Part shown: positions 15,433 to 21,722 of the stretch, one piece after another
Numbering within the stretch: the stretch's first letter is position 1
Layout of the letters: every line of letters begins with the position of its first letter
Assembly: GCF_013179805.1 (NCBI RefSeq)
Contig: NZ_SRRZ01000128.1
Coordinates: forward strand, 1-21,722
Source: Microcoleus asticus IPMA8
Lineage (GTDB): Bacteria > Cyanobacteriota > Cyanobacteriia > Cyanobacteriales > Microcoleaceae
Direction: 5' to 3'
Length of the DNA: 21,722 nt
The notes under the pieces: generated by a model
Told to the model about the DNA's origin: nothing
The model's database searches: none
Seen by the model: the letters and a program-made list of their open reading frames with translations, nothing else
Position numbers and translations under genes: made by a program

Positions 15433-15997
15433 CTTTCTTCCCCCTTGAAAACCCCCACCATAGCTGTATTCAGCAAGGTGGCGGGAGGAAAAGGGGGGCT
15501 GGATATATGCAACATATCAGTTACGTCAAGTTGAGTTAAAGAAACCCGTTTTACCTTAAGGTGAGCATTCCTTTCGCACCATCTGTTCGCACAACAGATG
15601 AGAGGCTTTTGATACTGTAACCCGCCTCGGTAGGCCGCTTCAATAGGGAAAATTCCCGAGTCAGCTTTCGTGCTTTGATACGAGCAACGACCGTGTTAGC
15701 AGTCGCTACTTTTACAAACACACCAGCCTCCCAAATGACTAATTAATGCTCTGATTGCAGAGCTCTTAAGTAGCTGCCCGCTGTCCTCGGTGTGATTTTT
15801 AACACTTACTACTAACTCCTGTATCGCTACCTGAGTGCGGTCAAAATCGGCTGTATTTCAAGCCCCACTTTACCCGGAGGGTTAGCGGTGGGTTGTTGGC
15901 GCTATTCCCTACATCTTTGCCGAATCAAACTTGATTGTTGCATTCTAGTCCCCCTAATCTCTGAACTTTTTGCAGCAAGCATATTACTACTGCCGAA
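15433..15997. other. Long spacer between rsmH and the PP2C gene, no gene seen
   Basis: These 565 bases would contain the promoter and leader of the minus-strand PP2C gene and the 3' end of rsmH. They are more GC-balanced than the AT-rich spacers elsewhere and contain no STRR. A perfect hairpin catctgtt-(5)-aacagatg lies at 15580-15600, and cccac/gtggg arms at 15864-15892 could terminate rsmH. The decamer gccgaatcaa occurs at about 15919 and 15992. Stop codons interrupt all frames where I looked for coding, and I found no tRNA or other known RNA. Confidence 0.5.
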
Positions 15998-16906
15998 TCA
16001 AGTTAATCTTTCTGCCAGTCTGAGCTTAGCAGAACGAGAGCGGGGATTTCTAGCTAGTTCTTCGGATTGCGGCCCGATCGGCTTTTTTGTCAGTACCTGC
16101 AAACTGGGTGTTCCTCTGAGTTGGTGCTTGACCGGTCGGTCTTCGAGACTGTGAAATGTAATGATTCCGATTCTCCCACCTGGTTTTAACCACCTTGGCG
16201 CCTGGTGGAGGAAAGTTTCTAAAGAAGCGAGTTCGGAGTTGACAGCTATCCTTAAAGCTTGGAAGGTACGGGTGGCCGGATGAATTCTGCCGTTGCGCTG
16301 CTTGGGGGGGAAGCTGGAGGCGATCGCCCCTGCAAGTTCTGTTGTAGTTTGAAAAGGACGCCCTTGCACAATCCGCCTCGCGATGCGCCGCGACAGTCGC
16401 TCCTCGCCGTACTTATAAATAATATCTGCTAGTTTAACTTCTTCCCAGTGATTGATAATCTCTTCTGCCGTCAAAGATTGCTGCTGGTTCATACGCATAT
16501 CTAGTTGAGCTGGGTGGCGAAAACTAAATCCTCGTTCCGGTGTATCGAACTGAGCCGAGCTGACGCCCAAGTCTGCTATGATACCATCAAATTCGGCCTC
16601 TGGGGACCGATATTCAGCAAAATTGCCGTGCCAAAACTCAACGGGGGAGTTGGCAAATCGGGCTTGGCAAAAACGGATGGCTTGTTCGTCGCGGTCGATC
16701 GCCACCACTGTAACATCAGCCGCCGCCGCTAAAATCAAACTCGTGTGTCCGCCGCCGCCAAGCGTCGCGTCCAAATAGTGCCCGCCTGGACGCACTGCTA
16801 AACCCGCAATTAATTCTTGACCCAAAACAGGAACGTGATAGGTGTCAATACTGACATCTAATCCAGGGGTATCCTTCTCAGAGAGCTCGATATCCTTCAT
16901 AATCAT
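15998..16906 (-). CDS. rsmH: 16S rRNA m4C1402 methyltransferase
   Basis: RsmH (MraW) uses S-adenosylmethionine to methylate N4 of C1402 in the decoding centre of 16S rRNA. The motifs are present in order: YHVPVLGQELI at the N terminus, the SAM-binding DATLGGGGHT, VAIDRDEQAI, IIADLGVSSAQFD, RGFSFRHPAQLDMRM, and near the end IITFHSLEDRPVKH and NPRSRSAKLR. Length is about 300 residues, as expected. The frame extends to a TTG at 16915, but ATG at 16906 (MIMKDIE) or 16900 (MKDIE) is more plausible; neither has a strong ribosome site. The gene is divergent from ndhH with about 50 bases between starts, so the two promoters must overlap. It is not in a cell-division cluster here. Confidence 0.95.
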   Translation of the reverse strand: MIMKDIELSEKDTPGLDVSIDTYHVPVLGQELIAGLAVRPGGHYLDATLGGGGHTSLILAAAADVTVVAIDRDEQAIRFCQARFANSPVEFWHGNFAEYRSPEAEFDGIIADLGVSSAQFDTPERGFSFRHPAQLDMRMNQQQSLTAEEIINHWEEVKLADIIYKYGEERLSRRIARRIVQGRPFQTTTELAGAIASSFPPKQRNGRIHPATRTFQALRIAVNSELASLETFLHQAPRWLKPGGRIGIITFHSLEDRPVKHQLRGTPSLQVLTKKPIGPQSEELARNPRSRSAKLRLAERLT

Positions 16907-16957
16907 AAAAGCCAAACAAAAATCAACAATAGCTAGTAATCATTAATTCATTTAATT

Positions 16958-18142
16958 ATGTCAAGAATTGAGACTAGAACCGAACCGATGGTGCTCAACA
17001 TGGGGCCGCACCACCCATCCATGCACGGGGTACTCCGGCTAATCGTCACCCTAGACGGGGAAGATGTGGTGGACTGCGAGCCTGTTTTGGGCTATCTGCA
17101 CCGCGGGATGGAAAAAATCGCCGAAAATCGCACCAACGTGATGTACGTGCCCTACGTGAGCCGCTGGGACTATGCGGAGGGGATGTTTAACGAAGCGGTG
17201 ACAGTCAATGCGCCGGAAAAGTTGGCGAATATTGCTGTCCCCAAACGGGCGAGTTACATTCGGGTAATCATGCTGGAGTTGAACCGGATTGCTAACCATT
17301 TGTTGTGGTTGGGGCCGTTTTTGGCGGACGTGGGGGCGCAAACTCCTTTTTTCTATACTATGCGCGATCGCGAGATGATTTTAGATTTGTGGGAAGCAGC
17401 CACAGGTTATCGCATGGTGAATAATAACTATTTCCGCATCGGCGGAGTTGCCGCGGATTTGCCCTACGGTTGGGTTGATAAGTGCCAAGATTACTGCGAT
17501 TATTTCGTTCCCAAAATTGACGAGTACGAACGTTTAATTACCAACAATCCAATCTTCCGCCGCCGGATTGAAGGCCTGGGTACTATTTCTCGCGAAGAAG
17601 CGATTAACTGGGGACTTTCCGGCCCCATGTTGCGCGCTTCCGGCGTTAAGTGGGATTTGCGGAAAGTTGACCATTACGAATGTTACGACGACTTCGACTG
17701 GGAAGTTTGTACCGAAGCTGCTGGCGATTGTTTGGCCCGGTATGTGGTGCGGATTCGGGAGATGCGCGAGTCGGTTAAGATTATCTATCAAGCCTTGAAA
17801 GGACTCCCCGGTGGCTCTTACGAGAATTTGGAAGCCAAGCGCTTAGAAAGCGGGCCAAAATCAGAATGGAATGGTTTTGACTATCAGTTTATTGGCAAAA
17901 AAGTTGCGCCGACTTTTAAGATTCCGAAGGGCGAACATTATGTCCGCGTTGAAAGTGGCAAGGGTGAGTTGGGGATTTATATTATCGGGGATGATAGTGT
18001 GTTTCCCTGGCGCTGGAAGATTCGGACTGGGGATTTTAATAATTTGCAGATTTTGCCTCACATTGTGCGCGGCGTGAAGATTGCCGATTTGGTGGCAATT
18101 TTGGGGAGTATCGACATTATTATGGGCTCGGTTGATAGGTAG
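16958..18142 (+). CDS. ndhH: NAD(P)H-quinone oxidoreductase subunit H
   Basis: NdhH is a hydrophilic peripheral-arm subunit of the cyanobacterial NDH-1 complex, on the cytoplasmic side of the thylakoid membrane. With NdhK it shapes the quinone site near the terminal Fe-S cluster and serves respiration and cyclic electron flow. It is homologous to the 49-kDa NDUFS2/NuoD subunit. The 394-residue length and the motifs NMGPHHPSMHGVLRL, VLGYLHRGMEKIAENRT, NRIANHLLWLG, RIGGVAADLPYGW and the C-terminal GSIDIIMGSVDR are typical. Arg49 in LHRG aligns with NDUFS2 Arg85, the residue dimethylated by NDUFAF7 in mammals; a NDUFAF7-type gene lies 1.7 kb downstream. A HIP1-containing terminator follows directly. 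Confidence 0.98.
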   Translation: MSRIETRTEPMVLNMGPHHPSMHGVLRLIVTLDGEDVVDCEPVLGYLHRGMEKIAENRTNVMYVPYVSRWDYAEGMFNEAVTVNAPEKLANIAVPKRASYIRVIMLELNRIANHLLWLGPFLADVGAQTPFFYTMRDREMILDLWEAATGYRMVNNNYFRIGGVAADLPYGWVDKCQDYCDYFVPKIDEYERLITNNPIFRRRIEGLGTISREEAINWGLSGPMLRASGVKWDLRKVDHYECYDDFDWEVCTEAAGDCLARYVVRIREMRESVKIIYQALKGLPGGSYENLEAKRLESGPKSEWNGFDYQFIGKKVAPTFKIPKGEHYVRVESGKGELGIYIIGDDSVFPWRWKIRTGDFNNLQILPHIVRGVKIADLVAILGSIDIIMGSVDR

Positions 18143-18151
18143 AAGGAAAAG

Positions 18152-18200
18152 GGCGATCGCATTTTTGGGCTGTTTGCTCAAAATTGCGATCGCCTTTTTT
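18152..18200 (+). terminator. ndhH terminator built from two HIP1 octamers
   Basis: ggcgatcgca (18152-18161) pairs with tgcgatcgcc (18185-18194), with T/A pairs lengthening the stem. A TTTTTT run at 18195-18200 completes a standard intrinsic terminator 9 bases after the ndhH stop codon. Confidence 0.85.
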
Positions 18201-18228
18201 CTGAATCCTCGATCGGCTACTATAAATT

Positions 18229-18565
18229 ATGGAAGATCAACCAAAAGAAATTCAGCGTTACGTCACACCAGACGGCAAAATTCCTTTCAATGAATGGTTG
18301 AAGTTTCTCCGAGATATCAAAGCTGAAGCCAAGATTCGCGGCACACTAGACAGAATTAAGCTCGGTAATTTGGGAGATTGTCGCTCAGTAGGAGAAGGTG
18401 TTTTTGAATTAAGAATTGACTGGGCCAGGCTACCGCGTCTACTTTGGGCAAATAGAGCAAACGATTGTTCTCCTACTCTGCGGTGGAGATAAAAGCACTC
18501 AAGATCGAGATATTCGTAAAGCTATTGAATATTGGATAGAGTACAGGAGTCGAGAAAATGCCTAA
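18229..18565 (+). pseudogene. RelE/HigB-like toxin gene, frameshifted
   Basis: Frame 1 from ATG 18229 gives a typical start for phage-Gp49/RelE-like toxins: IPFNEWLKFLRD, AKIRGTLDRIKLGNLGDCRSVGEGVFELRIDW (to residue 65). After TGG at 18421-18423 the family sequence stops and random residues run to 18492. Shifting by one base, from CCA at 18425, restores PGYRVYFGQIEQTIVLLLCGGDKSTQDRDIRKAIEYW, which runs to TAA at 18563-18565. Family proteins usually read GPGYR at the junction, so two bases (one G codon partly lost) seem deleted. The joined protein would have about 111 residues, normal for the family. These toxins are mRNA interferases. The stop overlaps the antitoxin ATG by eight bases. Alternatives are a sequencing error or, less likely, programmed frameshifting. 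Confidence 0.85.
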
Positions 18566-18962
18566 AAGTGTAAGTTACCAAGACGACTTGATTGAATTCC
18601 TGAAAAAACCTGAAGCGGCGGCTGCTTATATCGAGGCGATTCTGGAAGAAGAAAATCCAGAAGCTGAACTTTTGCACCTATCACTTAGTAATATAGTTGA
18701 GGCTCGCGGGGGCATAGTTCAGCTTTCAGAGCTAGCTAAGTTGCACTATGAAAAGTTAAAAAATCTGCTCTCACAAACAGGAGGAGATGAAGTTTATCTG
18801 TTAGTGGCGTTGCTGGATGCTTTGGGATTTCAGGTAAACGTAACTATTAAATCCGATGGTTCAATATTGGAAAGCCAAAGCGATAGCTTGGTGCGAAGCA
18901 GTTTGCTCCAGGATGGACCAGGCCACACAATTAAATCCCTGATGTTTGAACTCTCCATATAA
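18558..18962 (+). CDS. HigA-like antitoxin / XRE-type regulator of a toxin-first TA module
   Basis: The 134-residue protein resembles the 'addiction module antidote' family that follows Gp49/RelE-like toxins. It has an N-terminal helix with YIEAILEEENPE, then LSNIVEARGGIVQLSELAKLHYEKLKNLLSQ, a helix-turn-helix of the XRE type, and the conserved VALLDALGFQVNV. The recognition-helix region (LHYEKLKNLLS) deviates from the usual LNRESLYKMLS form, so DNA binding may be weakened. Residues about 97-134 form an unusual extension after the normal family end. The start ATG at 18558 overlaps the toxin reading frame, which implies translational coupling. With the toxin broken, the antitoxin could be decaying or retained as a regulator. 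Bases 18963-19065 hold only a hairpin. Confidence 0.8.
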   Translation: MPKSVSYQDDLIEFLKKPEAAAAYIEAILEEENPEAELLHLSLSNIVEARGGIVQLSELAKLHYEKLKNLLSQTGGDEVYLLVALLDALGFQVNVTIKSDGSILESQSDSLVRSSLLQDGPGHTIKSLMFELSI

Positions 18963-19010
18963 GCCCAGGCGCATCTAAATTTTACACTCAAGTTTGATGA
19001 AATTCTTGTG

Positions 19011-19033
19011 GGGTGGGAGCTCGTAGCCCACCC
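19011..19033. terminator. Hairpin between convergent genes
   Basis: gggtggg (19011-19017) pairs with cccaccc (19027-19033) across a nine-base loop that includes agctcgta. It lies between the antitoxin stop and the converging minus-strand gene at 19066 and could stop transcription from both sides. There is only a weak A/T flank. Confidence 0.5.
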
Positions 19034-19065
19034 GAAAAATACAACGCAAGATGCCCGACAGCTTA

Positions 19066-19728
19066 TTAACCGTAACGAAAATCTACCTCGGTTCCGCACT
19101 GCGTACAAATACCCTCAGCAGAATCGTCCGTTCCTTCTAACCAGCGAAAGTTTGTACCGTGGCAGTACGGGCAATACTCAGTTATAGATAAAATTTCGGC
19201 GGGGAGGCACTTCCATCTAGGTGAATTAACAGCCACCTCCGACTCTAGGGAAGTTAATATATTGACAGGTAACCACCCTACTCGATCGAGTAATTCATTT
19301 ACTTTTATAATTACCTGATTAACATTTTCGACCCACAAGTAGCCTGCGCGGACAGCACGACTGATTAAAACGTTTCTTTTTTCTTCAATAAATAGTGAAT
19401 TTCCGTTGGGGTCTCTCGCCCTGCATTCCCACCCTGCTAATATAGGAACTTCTTGTACGTAATTCGATATCAGATCGGGGATATCGTTTAGTTGCTGTTC
19501 TGTAACACAAGCCACCCATATATCGCCGGCAATTCTCTTGCATCTTTGTAAATAAACGCAATTTTTTAACAAATTATCAAACACGATGATATCTTTGTCT
19601 ACTTCCTGGTGACCTAAGTAAAGATTGCGTCTTTTTGTGTCTGCTAAATCAAATACAACTAGATAAGCGGGTAATAATAACTCGATCGAATTTTTGAATT
19701 CTTTTAAATAAGACTCTCTTGTGGACAT
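19066..19728 (-). CDS. Unrecognised protein: degenerate GGDEF-like domain plus C-terminal zinc ribbon
   Basis: I do not recognise this 220-residue protein by name. Residues about 20-90 look like a degenerate GGDEF-type nucleotidyl cyclase fold: VFDLADTKRRNLYLGHQEVDKD aligns in register with the DxDxFKxINDxYGHxxGD pattern (Asp27, Asn35, Gly39, His40), and KRIAGDIWVACV takes the place of the RxGGDEFxV hairpin. The second acidic residue of GGDEF is Ile, so diguanylate synthesis is unlikely. The middle (about 95-160) is an alpha/beta region of unknown type. The C terminus has a zinc ribbon, with Cys186/Cys189 (CPYC) and Cys208/Cys211 (CTQC). No signal peptide or membrane segment is seen. It is divergent from the methyltransferase gene with 140 bases between starts. 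The domain reading is my inference from pattern and could be wrong. Confidence 0.8.
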   Translation of the reverse strand: MSTRESYLKEFKNSIELLLPAYLVVFDLADTKRRNLYLGHQEVDKDIIVFDNLLKNCVYLQRCKRIAGDIWVACVTEQQLNDIPDLISNYVQEVPILAGWECRARDPNGNSLFIEEKRNVLISRAVRAGYLWVENVNQVIIKVNELLDRVGWLPVNILTSLESEVAVNSPRWKCLPAEILSITEYCPYCHGTNFRWLEGTDDSAEGICTQCGTEVDFRYG

Positions 19729-19868
19729 ACAGAAGTATTACATTTAAAAGCTTAAGCTAGCTTATCACAACGAGCAAAAATTGGCACGCTCACATATCAA
19801 GTAGGCGGTCGGACTCAAAATGATATAATTATTTTTTAGAAAAATGTCAAAAAATGAGAGGTTAAAGA
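19729..19868. promoter_or_regulatory. Divergent promoter region, GGDEF-like gene and methyltransferase gene
   Basis: AT-rich sequence with TATAAT at 19824-19829 (within gatataatta) is a good -10 candidate for the plus-strand methyltransferase gene; no clear -35 is seen about 17 bases upstream. GAGAGG at 19856-19861 lies 7 bases before ATG 19869 and is a reasonable ribosome binding site. Confidence 0.5.
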
Positions 19869-21092
19869 ATGGATTTCAATAAGCGAGAGCTGATAAATAT
19901 TAATGATAGTAACCCGGAACTCTGCGCTTTAATCTGCGAAAGAATTGCCGCCAGTCCGCAGCAGCGAATTACTTTTGCTGAATATATGAATTTGGCATTA
20001 TATCATCCGCACCACGGTTATTACAATAGCGATCGCCAGTCGATCGGCAAACAAGGCGATTTTATCACGTCGTCTCATTGGGGTGCTGATTTTGCGGAGG
20101 TTTTGGCAGAGCAGTTTGTGGAAATGTGGGAAGTGCTCGGCACACCTCATCCTTTTACTGTCGTAGAAATGGGGGCGGGGCGGGGAACTTTCGCCGAAAA
20201 TATTCTGCAATATCTGCAAATACAATATCCCGATTTATTTCATATTTTAGAATACATTATTATTGAAGTTTCCCCTGTACTCCAAGCGGAACAGCGGCAA
20301 AGGTTAGCCGAAATCAATTGTGTTAAGTGGTGCAATTGGGATGAGGTAGTTAATAACTCAATTGTTGGTTGTTTTTTTTCTAATGAGTTAGTGGATGCTT
20401 TACCCGTGCATCAAATTATTCTGGAACAAGGGCAAGTGAGGGAGATTTACGTGACCGCAGAAATACAAAAAAGTATACAAGAAGAAATAAATTTTATTGA
20501 GGGAGTTGGCGAAGTTTCCACGCCTAAAATTGCCGAATATTTGGATTTTGTGGGCATCGATTTGTCGGCAAGTGTTTATGGAGATGGTTATCGCAGTGAG
20601 GTTAATTTGGCAGCTTTGGACTGGATGAGTACAGTTGCTCAAAAGTTGCAGCGGGGATATTTGTTAACTATTGATTATGGCCATCCGGCGTACCGCTATT
20701 ACAATCCGAGGCGCAGGGAGGGAACGCTACAGTGTTATTATCGCCACCGATATCACAATAATCCTTATATTAATGTGGGGCGGCAGGATTTAACGGCTCA
20801 TGTTAATTTTACGGCGCTGGAAAGGCATGGTGAATTGTGCGGTTTGGATACGGTGGGGTTCACTCAACAGGCTTTGTTTTTGATGGCCTTGGGTTTGGGC
20901 GATCGTATTGCTTCTCTATCAACAAATGATGCAGAAGTATTGGATGTGGCAACGTTTTTGCAGCGCCGGGAGGCTTTGCATCAATTGATCGATCCGATGG
21001 GTTTGGGGGGTTTTGGGGTTTTGGTGCAGTGTAAAGGGTTGAAGGAGGACGAGAAGGGGAGAATATTGAAGGGTTTGATGGTGCCTGATTAA
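19869..21092 (+). CDS. NDUFAF7/MidA-type SAM-dependent methyltransferase
   Basis: This 407-residue protein belongs to the COG1565 family (mitochondrial NDUFAF7, Dictyostelium MidA). In mammals NDUFAF7 symmetrically dimethylates Arg85 of the complex I subunit NDUFS2 during assembly; bacterial members are little studied. Family motifs are ITFAEYMNLALYHPHHGYY (34-52), GDFITS (63-68), the SAM-binding VVEMGAGRGTFAENIL (98-113), SNELVDALPVH (171-181), the LTIDYGHPAYRYYNPRRREGTLQCYYRHR block and DLTAHVNFTALE. The start at ATG 19869 has GAGAGG 7 bases upstream. The gene follows the window's ndhH on the same strand, separated by the toxin-antitoxin remnant and one minus-strand gene. A role in NDH-1 maturation is my inference. 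Confidence 0.92.
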   Translation: MDFNKRELININDSNPELCALICERIAASPQQRITFAEYMNLALYHPHHGYYNSDRQSIGKQGDFITSSHWGADFAEVLAEQFVEMWEVLGTPHPFTVVEMGAGRGTFAENILQYLQIQYPDLFHILEYIIIEVSPVLQAEQRQRLAEINCVKWCNWDEVVNNSIVGCFFSNELVDALPVHQIILEQGQVREIYVTAEIQKSIQEEINFIEGVGEVSTPKIAEYLDFVGIDLSASVYGDGYRSEVNLAALDWMSTVAQKLQRGYLLTIDYGHPAYRYYNPRRREGTLQCYYRHRYHNNPYINVGRQDLTAHVNFTALERHGELCGLDTVGFTQQALFLMALGLGDRIASLSTNDAEVLDVATFLQRREALHQLIDPMGLGGFGVLVQCKGLKEDEKGRILKGLMVPD

Positions 21093-21364
21093 TTATTTGG
21101 TGGAAATGTACCTGCTCTCATATTGAGGAACGATATAGGCTTTGCCTGTGAGAACGTTGTCCTCCTCTGGCTAGATGATGATTCAGAAATTCTCCCCATA
21201 ACATCACGTTAGTTCGAGGAGGCGTTGAGTATAAGGAAAGATAAAGGCTCTACGCCGTAGGTTTTCCAGTAGGGTAAGCCCGATCGCACTTTATCCTTAT
21301 CCCCAGCCCTGTACCAAAACCTTAACCCAATACGGTTCACTTAAGGCTGAAAAAGTGGTAAACT
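21093..21364. other. Spacer before the transposase remnant
   Basis: No gene is visible. The last 60 bases (caatacggttcacttaaggc at 21329-21348 and following) look like the left end of the IS element, since they sit directly before the transposase frame, but a matching right end lies outside the window or is lost. The rest carries no clear repeat. Confidence 0.4.
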
Positions 21365-21637
21365 ATGTATTATTTACAACAAAGGAAATCAAGGACAGTG
21401 CCTTTTAAAAAATTATTATTAGAATCTCCCAAGCTCAAAAGTAAGGAGATATTCAAAGCTATAGAGATAGCAATTCCATCAACAGCAATAGAAGCGGCGA
21501 TTCTCAAAACAAAAGTTAAGGAAAAACGCCATCGCGGGCTACCATCACAACTGGTAGTATGTCTAATAATAGCAATGAGCCTGTGGTCAAAAGACTCAAT
21601 GCGGGATATGCTAAAAAATCTAATTGATGGCCCTTAG
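21365..21637 (+). pseudogene. IS4-like transposase, N-terminal fragment with frameshift
   Basis: The 90-residue frame matches the N-terminal domain typical of IS4-type transposases: IFKAIEIAIPSTAIEAAILKTKVKEKRHRGLPSQLVVCLIIAMSLWSKDSMRDMLKNLIDG. Family proteins normally continue with LS and a catalytic DDE domain. Here GATGGC is followed by CCTTAG; one extra C produces a stop. Removing it gives GLSGAENS and another stop soon after (near 21653), so the copy has several lesions or an internal deletion. No catalytic motif is seen in the remaining 85 bases of the window. It is best read as a dead IS remnant; the true start may be a downstream GTG (VPFKKLL). Confidence 0.75.
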
Positions 21638-21722
21638 TGGTGCAGAAAACTCCTGAGATGCTTAAGGAGCCTAGAGAATCATAGTTAATGGAGAAAAGGG
21701 GCTTGCGCCGTGGTTCGATTGT

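Noticed and set aside
15888..16154. 88-residue plus-strand frame overlapping the end of rsmH
   Set aside because: It overlaps conserved rsmH codons on the opposite strand and shows no family features.
17051..18181. Several 70-106 residue frames on both strands over ndhH
   Set aside because: They are shadows of the conserved ndhH coding sequence.
18421..18430. Programmed ribosomal frameshift in the toxin gene
   Set aside because: No slippery heptamer or stimulatory structure at the junction; a two-base deletion or sequence error is simpler.

Overview
This window comes from a filamentous cyanobacterium, probably a Microcoleus/Oscillatoria-type organism. The octamer GCGATCGC (HIP1) occurs about 15 times in 21.7 kb. 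Cyanobacterial hallmark genes are present: ndhH, the orange carotenoid protein (OCP) and its C-terminal-domain homologue. The spacers carry heptanucleotide tandem repeats (STRRs) typical of filamentous cyanobacteria. The genus is a guess.

Layout. (1) 1-1449: the tail of an unidentified upstream ORF, an ORF joining pentapeptide repeats in frame to a RidA enamine/imine deaminase, then a repeat-rich spacer. (2) 1450-3603, minus strand: polynucleotide phosphorylase. (3) 4053-8435, plus strand: a SNF2/Rad54-family helicase followed by a SWIM zinc-finger protein. The helicase gene contains an in-frame STRR and is bracketed by an inverted repeat carrying the same STRR. (4) 8724-10475, minus strand: a HAD phosphatase and epoxyqueuosine reductase QueG. 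(5) 10754-12494, plus strand: OCP and an OCP C-terminal-domain homologue, each followed by a hairpin. This is a photoprotection and carotenoid-transfer locus without a visible fluorescence recovery protein gene. (6) 12840-15432, minus strand: a REC-GAF-PP2C phosphatase and a downstream RsbW-like HATPase, which look like a partner-switching pair without its STAS protein. (7) 15433-18142: a long unexplained spacer, rsmH (minus) and divergent ndhH (plus). (8) 18229-18962: a toxin-first toxin-antitoxin module whose RelE/HigB-like toxin is frameshifted. (9) 19066-21092: a divergent pair, made of an unrecognised protein that I read as a degenerate GGDEF-like domain plus zinc ribbon, and a NDUFAF7/MidA-type methyltransferase. 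(10) 21365-end: a broken IS4-like transposase.

The candidates I consider most worth attention are: the NDUFAF7-type methyltransferase close to ndhH, because human NDUFAF7 methylates the NdhH homologue NDUFS2 and the target arginine seems conserved here; the GGDEF-like/zinc-ribbon protein; and the heptamer repeats that run from spacers into a coding region. I did not find a clear new multigene defence or mobile system. Most of the window is ordinary core-genome content with accessory material after 18.2 kb.
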